This document shows positions 22,964 to 33,289 of a stretch of 64,000 nucleotides of DNA, one piece after another. This DNA comes from Zanthoxylum bungeanum (Eukaryota > Streptophyta > Magnoliopsida > Sapindales > Rutaceae): contig SKCR01001882.1 in the NCBI GenBank assembly GCA_019454045.1, positions 1 through 64,000 of the forward strand, written 5' to 3'. Each line of letters begins with the position of its first letter. Position 1 is the stretch's first letter. The notes beneath the pieces were generated by a model. That model saw only the letters and a program-made list of their open reading frames with translations. It did no database searches and was not told the origin of the DNA. Position numbers and translations under genes: made by a program.

Positions 22964-23374
22964 CTATAGCCAGTCACTCAAACATCTAATACATGAACTA
23001 TGTACATTTATCTCAAACTTTTGCTGAGGAATAGCTTTCGTCAGCAGATCTGCAATGTTGTCCTCTGATGCGACCTTCTCGATCTTCACATCGCCACGAT
23101 GTATGATCTCACGAATCAGATGGAAATGTCGAAGAACATGCTTGGATCGTTTATGAGACCGTGGTTCCTTAGTCTGCGCTATAGCCTCGTTATTGTCACA
23201 ATACAATGGAATGGGCTCAGCTGCTAACGGAACTACTCCTAATCCAATTAGGAATTTACGGATCCAAACTGCCTCTTTTGCTGCTTCAGCTACAACAATA
23301 TACTCTGCTTCTGTTGTTGAATCGGCAACAGTCTCTTGCTTGGATGATTTCCAGCTTACTGCTCCGTTATTCAA
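22964..23374 (-). pseudogene. Cop3 RNase H
   Basis: The 136-residue frame holds the Copia RNase H signature: AVSWKSSKQETVADSTTEAE, EAAKEAVWIRKFL, then LYCDNNEAIAQTKEPRSHKR with the catalytic Asp kept, and HLIREIIHRGDVKIEKV, EDNIADLLTKAI. It ends close to the polypurine tract, as expected for the C-terminus of pol. It is separated from the reverse transcriptase by stops near 23494 and 23470, so it is not expressed as part of an intact polyprotein. Confidence 0.9.
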
Positions 23375-23494
23375 ACAAAATATGTACCCGGATTGTGACT
23401 TGCAGTCGTCTTTATCGGTTCGGAAACTTGCATCGGTATACCCAGTTACCTCAAGTTATCCATCTCCATAGATTAAGAAAACATCCTTAGTTCG

Positions 23495-24760
23495 TCAAAG
23501 ATACTTAAGGATATTCTTAACCGTCATCCAGTGACTATCACCTGGATCGGCCTGATAGCGACTACACATGCTCAAAGTATAGAAGACATCAGGTCTCGTA
23601 CATATCATGGCATACATGATCGATCTGACTGCCGAGGCGAACGGTATCCGACTCATGTTGTCTCTTTCATCTTGAGTTTTAGGACACATGTCCTTAGATA
23701 GAGTGACGCCATGTGACACTGGCAACAATCCCCTCTTGGACTGATCCATGTTGAAACTCTTCAACACATTATCAATGCACGTGCTCTGGGAGAGTCTAAG
23801 CAACTTTCTAGATATATCCCGGTAGATCTTTATTCCTAAAATAAAGGATGCTTCTCTCAGATCCTTCATGGAGAATTTTAATGAAAGCCAAGCTTTCACC
23901 GATGTTAACATGGGAATGTCATTGCCAATAAGCAATACATCATCAACATAAAGGATAATGAATGTCAGTGCGCTCCCACTAACCTTCTTATATACACAAG
24001 GATCATCCTTGTTTTGAACGAAATCATATTGTTTTATGATCTCATCAAAACGTTGGGTCCAAGAACGCGATGCTTGCTTCAATCCATAAATGGATCGATT
24101 TAACTTACAAACCTTGTTTGCAAGTCTTGGTACGACAAAACTGTCAGGCTGTTGCATATAAACATCCTCCAAAAAGTTTCCGTTAAAGAAATCGGTTTTG
24201 ACGTCCATCTGCCATATCTCGTAATCGAAATATGCAGCAATAGCAAGCATTATCCTAATGGATTTAATCATGGCAACGGGTGAAAAAGTTTCGTCATAAT
24301 CGATACAATGTCGTTGACGATACCCTTTCGCTACAAGCCTAGCTTTGTACGTTTGTACGTTGCCATCCATGTCAATCTTCTTCTTGAAGACCCATTTGCA
24401 ACCAATAGGCTTTACGCCTTCTGGTGTATCAACTAGTGTCCAAACTTGGTTGGTGTACATGGAATCCATTTCGAAATTCATGGCATCTTGCCACAAACCG
24501 GAGTCGATACCTTGTATCGCTTCCTCATACGTAGTCGGCTCATCTTCCTCAATAAGATTAATATCCACATGAGGTGAGATCAGAAACCCATACCTCTCAA
24601 GTTGTTTTCTGACTCTCTCCGACCTACGCGGTCCTTGTGTATTCGAAGATTGTGGTACAGTCTCATCCCTGATAGACTGTTCATGTTCCGTTAAGGATTC
24701 TGTGCCAGGAACAGTAGCACTCCGATTTTCATTGAGTTCTACTTTCCTCCCACTTATCAC
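23495..24760 (-). pseudogene. Cop3 reverse transcriptase, long open frame
   Basis: A 421-residue open frame covers the whole Copia reverse transcriptase: hinge (GPRRSERVRKQLERYGF), DAMNFEMDSMYTNQVWTLVD, PIGCKWVFKKKIDMDGNVQT, IWQMDVKTDFFNGNFLEDVY, YGLKQASRSWTQRFD, the catalytic IILYVDDVLLIGND at about residue 275, and the connection to HWMTVKNILKYL. The YVDD box is intact. The frame ends at a stop that replaces a CGA Arg codon. Upstream, a one-base deletion near 24785 separates it from integrase. Confidence 0.93.
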
Positions 24761-24765
24761 TGCAT

Positions 24766-25658
24766 TTAGGAATTCCTTCTCAAGGAAAACGCATGTAGAG
24801 CAACAAATACTTTGTTCTCTTGTGGGTGATAGAAGTAATATCCTTTGGTTTCCCTAGGATATCCTACAAATAGGCATTTATCCGATTTGGGTTCTAGTTT
24901 GGTACCTTCCAAACATTTGACGTATGCCCGACAACCCCAAATCTTCAGGAATGAGAAACCCGGTTTCTTTCCTGTCCATATTTCATACGAAGTCTGTTGA
25001 ACAGACTTTGACGGAACCTTATTCAAAATAAGTATTGCATTGTTCAATGCATATCCCCATAAGGAAATAGGTAGCTCTGTGCGACTCATCATAGACCATA
25101 CCATGTCTAACAAAGTTCGGTTTCTCTGTTCGGACACACCGTTTAATTGCGGTGTTCTGGGAGGAGTCCACTGTGAAAGAATACCATATTCTTTCAAGTA
25201 ATCAAGAAACTCATTACTTAAGTATTCGCCACCACGGTCCGACCGTAATGTCTTAATATTTTTGCCAGTCTGTTTTTCTACTTCGTGTCGAAACTCTTTG
25301 AATTTCTCAAAATTTTCTGACTTGTGTCTCATAAGATACACATAACCATAACGCGATGCATCATCCGTAAAGGTTACGAAGTATTCATATCCACCTCTAG
25401 CCTGGCTAGACATGGGCCCACAAACGTCACTATGAACAATAGCTAACAGTTCGGTGGCATATGCACTTTTACCGCTAAAAGGTGATTTAGGCATCTTGCC
25501 TAATAAACAAGATTCGCAGACCTCATATGAATTTGGATCAAATCTGTACAAGTACCCACTCTTCTAAAGTGTGGATATGCGAGTCTTGTTAATGTGTCCC
25601 AGAAGACAATGCCACATATAAGTTTCATCTTTGTTACTTACTTTAAGCTTTTTGTTTG
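24766..25658 (-). pseudogene. Cop3 integrase
   Basis: The zinc-binding part (WHCLLGHINKTRI ... VCESCLLGK) gives H-H-C-C and is interrupted by one stop near 25565. The catalytic core then reads ELLAIVHSDVCGPM, KTLRSDRGGEYLSNEF and PPRTPQLNGVSEQRNRTLL, so the D-D-E triad is present. The C-terminal GKKPGFSFLKIWGCRAYVK and CLFVGYPRETKGYYFY blocks follow. Integrase inserts the element DNA and makes the 5-bp duplications seen in this window. A frameshift near 24785 ends the frame early. Confidence 0.92.
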
Positions 25659-26111
25659 TTACAGATATGTTTGAGATTGATTCATATTCAAAATATATAG
25701 ACCATTATTTACATCAGCAGTGCAAATTTCCATATCATTTTTATACATGAAACATCCAGTGTTTCTAAATATAAAAGTGTACCCACATTGGGCTAACATA
25801 GATACAGAAATAATATTCTTAGTCAAACTAGGTACATAATAACAGTCTGAAAGTTTAAGTACATGCCCCGAGGGCAGTTCCAAAACAAAAGTGCCAACGG
25901 CCAAAACGGCGACCTGTGTCCCATTTCCAACGAGGAGGTCAATCTCTCCTGAGGCCAGTCTCCTGCTAATCTGCAGATCCTGCACATCGGTACATATATG
26001 AGTTCCACAACCAGAATCAAAAATCCAATTTTTAAAACTAGTAGTAGACATGTTTATTTCTATAACAAACATACATGAAGCCGGTGTCTTACCCGCTTTG
26101 ATTTCCTTCAT
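25659..26111 (-). pseudogene. Cop3 aspartic protease
   Basis: The 150-residue frame contains NWIFDSGCGTHIC, the Copia protease active site with DSG intact, followed by the flap-side segment LLVGNGTQVAVLAVGTFVLE and LSDCYYVPSLTKNIISVSML. The latter is the usual bridge to integrase. It ends at a stop followed by a frame change before the integrase zinc region. Its role would be to cut the Gag-Pol precursor. Confidence 0.9.
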
Positions 26112-26891
26112 GTGTGCCTTGTACTCGCGGTAGTCACGCTTCCAATGACCCCGCTTCCCACACTGGAGACAAACATCTTGGGATTTGTCCTTAGGTTTCC
26201 CAGAACCCTTTCACGATTTGGCATTGCCCTTCTTCTTATGCTTCTTCTTCTTAACACCTCCAGTCGCCTTGGGCCAAGCCCTTGGAGTCTGAGATGTTGA
26301 AGCAAAGTGCGCCTCGCGCTTCTTGCCCTTAAGTAGCTCTTTCTCTACTTCACGCAGAGTGGACATCAACTCTCCAAGAGTTTGGTCTTGGTTCAACATG
26401 TTATAGTTCATGATGAACCCACTCCAAGTGTCGGGGAGAGATTGTAGGATCAAATATACTGAAGTCTCAGCCTCGAAGACTATGCCCATCTGTTCGATTT
26501 GCTCAATGTCAGCAATCATCTGTGAGACATCGTGCTCAACAGACGTACCCTCTGACATGCGAGCGCGGAAGAGCTTTTTCTGTAACTCATATCTTTGCGA
26601 TCTAAGATTAGATCGCTGAAGATCATGCAACTTCGCCATCATCTCATAGGGATCCAACCCCTTGTTTTGATGACGGAATTACGGAGTCATAGCGGCAAGC
26701 ATTACCAATTGAGCAGTCGCATTATCATCGCTATGAGTCTTCCAAAGCTCTAGCTCAAGCAATTGATCAGGTCGAGGCTTAGGCCCAAGAGGTCGCTCTA
26801 TAATATAGAGTAACTTCTCGGATCCCAGAACAATTATGAGATTCATATCCCAGTCTTGAAAGTTTGTGCCATTAAAGACGTTGTCGCCCAT
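26112..26891 (-). pseudogene. Cop3 gag with damaged zinc knuckle
   Basis: The start at 26891 (MGDNVFNGTNFQDWDMNLII) is favoured because it begins the conserved Copia gag N-terminus and follows the leader. Then ERPLGPKPRPDQLLELELWK, a stop near 26679, the capsid part (DLQRSNLRSQRYELQKKLFR, LQSLPDTWSGFIMNYNML, LMSTLREVEKELLKGKKREA), a Lys-rich stretch, a second stop (CGA to TGA) near 26213, and the knuckle CLQCGKRGHWKRDY. The last Cys of the CCHC knuckle has become Tyr (TGC to TAC). Gag builds the particle and binds the RNA; this copy cannot. Confidence 0.92.
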
Positions 26892-29085
26892 AACAATATC
26901 CCTAATGCTTAACTTTCATGTCATCTTAACTACAATAGTCCAACTATTCGATTAATGATGTATGGGTACAGTCTAACTGTTACAAGAAAAATAATAATAT
27001 ATTAGTCCAACTAATAAAATAATTGACGAAATAATTTGAAAGCGCGTAAAGCTAAGTATCTGAACGAAATTGCAAATTCAATACTAGCCTCCCACTATTT
27101 TTCGGCGAGCCTCTAACCCTCTGTTAAGTACTCGGGAAACCTAGTTTCCTAGTGGGCTAGGATCCCGTTAAATAACACACAACCTTGACTTTGGCCAACA
27201 AGTTGTATGATATTTAACTAGGTAGATCCAATTCCTAGATCCTGTAGGTGGACCTCCAAGTCTGAAACATATATACAATATATATTCCAATATATCCAAT
27301 ATATTTTCCTAACCTTTTTTCCTCTGAATCAACTAAGCCTTGGCTTTGGCACAACAAGCTTAATGATTCCAGTTAAACGGAACCCATTGACTTTGGAAAG
27401 CTTCGTAATCAATGTCGATGGACAAGAAGTGATCTTGACTTTGGCAAACAAATCACAACTTGGACAAGACATACGATATGGAACAAAGCCGTAATGATTC
27501 AAACATATCCGCGATGGACAAAGGTCTTGACTTTGGCCAACAAACCAGTGCTAATATTGGATCTTGAGTAAGAATCACTCAATGGAAGGAAAAACGCTTA
27601 ATATTTGTTGAGGGTTTTTCACGTAAATTGGCAACCAATTTATTATATTTGTTAGGTCTCATCAGACACCCTTAAGCATGCATTCTAAAAGCATAATAAG
27701 GCGCGGAAATAAAGTAATAACAATATGCGGATGGATATCTCACAGATTGTTCTTAGAACAAATCACTCAATTTCCTCTCCCCGCTAGCAATATTCTTACT
27801 TCTACCTAATTACATGATACAATTAAAGAAACCTCATTAACATTGAGGGGAATTAGGTGAGAAGAGAAATACAAAGAATCAAGAGAGATAAGGATGGACA
27901 AGCAGGTCCAATTTAATAAATTCTAAATTTACAACAATTTCCAAAATTGCCATTTCTCTTCTAATATCCATCTGATATACATTATTCATTCAACACATCC
28001 ATGTATTCATTCAAAGCATGTTATTCAATCAATATAATCCAATTAATTAATCTTTGAATTAAGTGATCATCCAATGTTCAAACAACGATTTGATTTGCGC
28101 GAGTCCAACTCGTTTGAGAATAAGTACTCGAAGTACGAATTCTTGAATTATATCGAACTATAATTTAAATCTAATTTAATTCGTATTCAATACTAATTCT
28201 TTATTTAATTCTAAATTAAATAACTACATTTTTAATGCACCTTTACGACTTAGATTCCAAATCTAATCTAAATGGGTCTCAAAGCCTAATTAACATCCAA
28301 TGTCGTTTAATTAAAGTCCATTGGGCTTTCAATTAATTTCTTAAGGCTTGGACTTTGGTCAATATGGGTCAAACCCAATTGCCAAAGCCCAATTAAGGAA
28401 TCACCCTTATTTTCCAAGAAACCAATTTAGGCTCATTAGGCCCAATTAAACATTAAAAGGCACATTAGTTATATTTGGACTTAATGGAGTGGTTTAGGCC
28501 CAATTTGGATCCAATCCAATTGACCCAAACCTACTTGGCCCAACCAAGTCCATAAGGCCCAAATACAACATATAAAGCCCAATTCTAAACCAAGCCCAAT
28601 TAATTAAATTCTAATTTTCCAAATTTCAAAATTCGATTAATTAAAGTGTATTACATCAATTAATTATCTAAATCAACATTTCCAAAATACTAATTTGATC
28701 AATTAATCATGTATTAATTTGTTCAACTCATGTAAAAAATCAACTCATTTCATGCTCCATAGCTCACGGCATTCATAGGGTTTTTTGTCCGATTTCGTTT
28801 TCAATCCAATTGAATCTGAAATCATCATTTCCTAAGTCTTTAAACTCATCCAATTATCAAAAGAACAAAAAATACCATGACTTCAGGGTATACTATGCAT
28901 TCGGCCAAGCCCAATATTTGGGGAAAAATTAATCCAATTCAATTTTCATCAAACTGATCATATGCATAACTCTAAGTTATCTTCATTCAAGCATACTCAA
29001 TCAATCAATTTTATCAAATCATGCTCAAATCAATTTTACCCAAATTTTAGCATAAGAACCCTAATATTTTTCATGCTTAAACTAG
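26892..29085 (-). other. Cop3 untranslated leader (about 2.2 kb) with a hairpin array
   Basis: Lies between primer-binding site and gag, with no ORF. It contains the shared 16-mer (27087-27102), a small hairpin GGAAAC-CTA-GTTTCC near 27134-27148, and four UUGGCCAA-type hairpins (27179-27546). Further upstream it has repeated 'AAGCCCAATTAA/GGCCCAATT' words at 28300-28620. The long structured leader resembles that of BARE-type elements. Confidence 0.85.
27179..27546 (-). other. Four-hairpin array with palindromic UUGGCCAA loops (Cop3 leader)
   Basis: Plus-strand positions: 27179-27206, 27334-27362, 27429-27456 and 27523-27546. Each has the plan stem + one-base bulge + TTG/CAA + an apical loop of about 11 nt containing TTGGCCAA or a near form. 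Stems are ACAAC/GTTGT, TAAGC/GCTTA, GTGAT/ATCAC and GGT/ACC. Equivalent sites exist in Cop4 and Cop5, and two remain in Cop2. Confidence 0.8.
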
Positions 29086-29097
29086 GCTCTGATACCA
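29086..29097 (-). other. Cop3 primer-binding site
   Basis: The minus strand reads TGGTATCAGAGC, one base from the LTR; initiator-methionine tRNA type. Confidence 0.93.
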
Positions 29098-29098
29098 T

Positions 29099-31033
29099 TG
29101 TTGGGTTAATATTACAATCCCAAGATCGATTTAAGCAATGAAAAAGAATGAATACTCAAAGAAGAATGGTGGAAACATATTTACTTTGATCGGATTTTGA
29201 AGACGATGAACAAAAAAATTTGCTCTCTTGAATTTGGCCAAGGTGCTCCTTTTTGGATGAGATCTTCAAGCTCCAAGCTTTGATTCTTTTGATTCCAAGC
29301 TCAAGGGAGAAGTTTCCCTATCACCTTTGAATGATTCTCTTCAAGTGCTAGCTTAGGAAAAAATGCTACAAATTTTCCTATGTTCTTTGGAGGATCACGG
29401 TTTTGGTGAGTTTAGGGAGAGAGAAAGAGTTTTCTTTTGTTTGATTTTTGTTTTCCAAAAACAACAATGCAAAAAGTGTTACGAAAATTTGGTAAAAGCT
29501 TTTTCAAAAAGCAAAACCAATTTTGGAGCCAAAATGGCATTCAATACCCTCAACAACCACCATCATGAATAGTGACTGGTTGTCAATCACCAAAAGGTGA
29601 CTTGACATCCATCACTAAAGTGACATGCGATGTGACGAGCGATGTGACTTGTGGCCGCACTTGATTCAAAATCGAAGTGGCCTCGCAAACATATTCCGGG
29701 CTCGGGTTCGTTAATTCTGAATTAACAAATTTTCCGTTGCGATGTAATTAAATCAAATTTAATTAAATAATAATGCCAAGCAAAATTACTATTCACGTCG
29801 CTAGTGAATTAATTTTAAATTAATTCGTTAGCCCGAATTAAAATCCAATTTTAATTCCGCGTCGAAATCTAATTTCGTTTAATATGTCGAATATATTACT
29901 TTAACGATTAATTCCAAATTAATCGTTCTCTCTCTTCAAATAGAATTTTATCCCAGATAAAATCTCTCTGTAATTAATCCCAGATTAATTAAGTTTGAAT
30001 CATTCATCATCGGTGAATCTTCGGGAAGCGACCCAAGAGATCCCTGGATATGTTGGCAGTAAATCCGGTCGTCGGACTATCAGAACACGTACGTACCTCG
30101 TACTACGTTTTTCCCGATTTATGAGACATGGTTGGATTCTAGCAAAGCACCGAGCCTACCCAATTCTCCAGAAATATTCTTAATGGAATATATAATCTAT
30201 GTCAGGCATAGTATACGTAGTATTGCATATTACGATCCAGTATCGGATGTCACATGCAAGGCCTGGGGCTGGAATAGTGACTGCCGCGTACGAAGCATAT
30301 ATCGGATTACAAGCAACTAGTCTCTTTAATCGGATAATCATGACCATGTCAAATTATCCCGATGGTTGCAACCATTTAGAGTACCAGTTCTATATCCCTG
30401 CGTGATCATCATCTCCATATGACTGAAGTGATACTTCCATCTTGACATCGCACCCAATACACTACGATTCTCAATAAACCCAGAATAGGCATACACAGAA
30501 CCTATTAAAGTCCTGGACGACCAAAAGCAAAGCGTATTGATTGTCGCAAGTACTAGCGATGTAAGTCTCAGGTTAAGACCAAATACACCTACCATGATGC
30601 GGATTCCCATAGACACATAGTCATACTACCAATGGGATTATGTGGAGTCTATCCAGAGCCAAGTTGTTTCCGTACCATCGGTAAACACAACCTCCTATCA
30701 CACTTGCATAAGTATCCAATACTTAAATATATGAGAACTATGTTGTTACGCTTCCATAACATGCACAAGTACGATACTAGTTTATTCCGTATTATCGATA
30801 TCCAATCTCGATAATACTACGACTAGGGATATTTAATGATTAAACCGTTATGGATTGATATTGTCTCATATCTTATAATCCGGAACTAATCATAAGGACT
30901 TTTATCATTTATATATTTAAGTAATCAAATTACAAAATAATAAAATACAATTTCCATTGCTACATAATTAATTTGTACAAAAACCACAATGTTTTTTACA
31001 AATAGTGACGCTATGGGTCATAATTGTCTAACA
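29099..31033 (-). repeat. Cop3 5' LTR, 1935 bp
   Basis: Plus-strand TGTTGGGTTAATATT ... GTCTAACA, followed by the second AATTG duplication at 31034. Pairs with 21016-22949. Confidence 0.93.
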
Positions 31034-32289
31034 AATTGATATTTTGGAAATGTTAATTTGACTAATTAATTATGGCTAATGCACTTTAGTTAATTGAATT
31101 ATGATATTTGGAATATTGGAATTTAATTAGTTGGGCTAATAAAGTTGTATTTGGGCTTAATGGGCTTGGTTGGGCCAAGTTTGGTTTAGGTTAATTGGTT
31201 GGATCCAATTGGGCCTAAAACCATTTCCATAAAGTCCAAATATAATAAAATGGGCCTTTAAAATTTTAATTGGGCCTAATGGGCCTAAATAAAATTTTTG
31301 GCAAAGGGTGATTCCTTATTGGGCTTTGGTTGCCAAAGTCCATGCCTTATAAATTAATTGAAAGCCCATTGGACTTTAATTAAATTGACATTGGATGTTA
31401 ATTGAGCTTTGAGACCCGTTAAGATTAGATTTAGAATCTAAGTCGCAAAGGCTCATTAATAAAGTGTAATTATTTAATTTAGAATTAAATGAAGAATTAG
31501 TATTGAATACAAATTAAATTGGATTTAATATTATAGTTTGATACAATTCAAGAGTTGGACTCGCGTAAATCAAATCGTTGTTTGAACATTGGATGGTCAT
31601 TAATTTCAGATTAATTAATTGGATTAGAGTGATTGATAACATGCTTTGTGTGAATACATGGATGTGATGTATGAATAATGTATATCTGATGGATATTAGA
31701 TGGGTGAGAGCAATTTTGGAAATTGTTGTAATAAATTTAGAATTTATTAAATTGGACCTGTGTGTCCAGCCTATTACCTCTTGATTCTTTGTATTTTTCT
31801 TCTCACCTATTCCCCACAATGTAAATAAGGTTTCTTTAGAAGTGTTATGTAATTGGGTAGAAGTAAGATTTATGCTAGTGGGAGAGAGGAAAGTGAGAGA
31901 TTTGTTCTAGGAACAAAATGTTTTAAATATCCATCCACATATCATTATTAATTTATTTACCGCACCTTATTATGCTTTTAGAATGCATGTTTAAGGGTGT
32001 ATGATGAGACATAATCAAAGATAATTAATTGTTTGCCAATTACGCGAAAAACCCTCAATAAATAATAAATGTTTTCCTTCCATTGAATGATTCATTCTCA
32101 AGATCCAAGATTGGCACTGGTTTGTTGGCCAAAGTCAAGACCTTTGTCCATCGCGGATGTGTTTGAATCATAAAGATTTTGTTCCATATCGCATGTCTTG
32201 TCCAAATTGTGATTTGTTGGCCAAAGTCAATATCACTTCTTATCCAACGACATCGATTACGAAGCTTATTCTATTTGTCCATCGCGGAA
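31034..32289 (+). other. Cop2 leader, second part
   Basis: Continues the Cop2 leader after Cop3 (31034-31038 is the AATTG copy). Two hairpins of the UUGGCCAA type remain at 32119-32142 and 32209-32236, on the plus strand because Cop2 is in plus orientation. The rest of the array and the 16-mer are missing: a deletion of the distal leader joins 'TTATTCTATTTG' words at about 32267 and 32296. Confidence 0.8.
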
Positions 32290-32775
32290 CTGTGAAGTTA
32301 TTCTATTTGATAGAACAACCTCTTGGGCCTAAGCCCGGAGTTGAGCAAATAGTAGAATATGATCTTTGGAAGATTCATGTGATGATAACTTTAGTGCTCA
32401 ATCCGTTATGCTTACTGCAATAACTCTTTAATTTCGTCGTCAAAATTAAGGATTAGATCATTGTACCATGATGATGAAATTAAAGATCTTCATATATCTA
32501 TTCTTAGATCTTAGAAGTACAAATTGAAAAAGAAGCTTTTTCGCTCATGTATGTCAGAGGGTACATCTGTCGTGCACTAGGTGTCGCAGATGATTGCTGA
32601 CATCGATCAGCTAGGTTAGCTGGGCATTACCTACGTGGCCGAGACTACCAAAGATTTGATCTTATAGTCTCTACCAGAAAGCTAGGGCAGGTTCATTTTG
32701 AACCGAGAGTAAACTCTTGGAGAGTTGATGGCTATGCTCTAGGAGGTAGAGCCAGAGCTTCTAAAAGGGGCAAAG
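32290..32775 (+). pseudogene. Cop2 gag remnant
   Basis: The frame at about 32290-32345 reads KLFYLIEQPLGPKPGVEQIV, matching the N-terminal gag block of Cop3. Nucleotide similarity to Cop3 gag then continues to 32772 (the region equal to LFRARMSEGTSVEHDVSQM and later LREVEKELLKGKK) but with many frame changes. It is cut short where gag joins the LTR remnant. Confidence 0.8.
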
Positions 32776-32899
32776 GAAAAATTTTTGTGTTCAACGCATC
32801 GCAAAGCCGAACAAAGTGAGTATTTTCGCTACTTTACTTTGTTGTATTTGTACATTTCATTGCTTAATTTGATCTTGGTTAGACCTAGAAAACCCAACA
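32773..32899 (+). repeat. Cop2 3' LTR remnant, 127 bp
   Basis: Matches 20475-20601 (the last part of the Cop2 5' LTR) and ends ...AAAACCCAACA, followed by duplication GTTAT at 32900-32904. Confidence 0.92.
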
Positions 32900-32904
32900 G
32901 TTAT

Positions 32905-33284
32905 GTCTTTGTCAACATTTGACAATGGTGTACTGGTCGTACCAGCAATTAACTCCTCAAGTAACACTTTACTTCGAGGTTTGAACTCTCTCATATAGTC
33001 CTCCTCAAGAAATGTAGCATTTATCGACACAAATACTTTATTATCTTCTGGACTATAAAAGAATCCACCCATAGTTTCCTTAGGATAGCCTACAAATAGG
33101 TACACATGTGAACGTGGTTCCAACTTAGTAGTCTTGTTCTTTAGCACATGTGCCGGACACCCCCATATGCGAAAATGTCGCAAACTAGCTTTACGACCAT
33201 TCCAAAACTCTAAGGGAGTCTCAGAAATAGACTTAGAAGGAACTACATTCAGGATATACTTTGCAGTTTGCAATGCATACCCCC
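32905..33284 (-). pseudogene. Cop1 integrase, C-terminal part
   Basis: The minus frame (LWGYALQTAKYILNVVPSKS, TPLEFWNGRKASLRHFRIWG, YLFVGYPKETMGGFFYSPED, VFVSINATFLEEDYM) is the C-terminal half of Copia integrase. At 33285-33289 it meets the ATAAT duplication of Cop4, and the frame resumes on the other side at 43532. At its lower end it meets the GTTAT duplication and resumes at 18656. Confidence 0.92.
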
Positions 33285-33289
33285 ATAAT
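33285..33289. other. Target duplication ATAAT, left copy (Cop4)
   Basis: Pairs with ATAAT at 43527-43531. Confidence 0.92.

Larger units (their letters stand above)
21016..31033 (-). mobile_element. Cop3: near-complete Angela/BARE-type Copia element, minus strand, 10.0 kb
   Basis: LTRs at 21016-22949 (3') and 29099-31033 (5'), duplication AATTG at 21011-21015 and 31034-31038, polypurine tract at 22950 and primer site at 29086. The minus-strand order gag, protease, integrase, reverse transcriptase, RNase H is that of Ty1/Copia. Long LTRs, total length and the pol motifs match the Angela/BARE lineage as I know it. It is the most complete coding copy here but carries several stops and frameshifts. 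By eye the LTRs differ at roughly 5% of sites, more than those of Cop4 or Cop6. Confidence 0.95.
18662..32899 (+). mobile_element. Cop2: Angela-type Copia element, plus strand, internally deleted, split by Cop3
   Basis: A complete 5' LTR (18662-20601), a primer-binding site, a leader (20615-21015 resuming at 31039 after Cop3), a gag remnant (about 32290-32772) and only the last 127 bp of the 3' LTR (32773-32899). Both outer ends and the GTTAT duplications are intact, so the loss of the rest of gag, pol and most of the 3' LTR happened after integration. The junction shows shared AAGGAAAA on both sides. Confidence 0.92.

Noticed and set aside
27179..27546. Repeats at regular spacing, considered as a CRISPR-like array
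   Set aside because: Plant nuclear context, imperfect repeats with co-varying flanks, unequal spacing and no cas genes.
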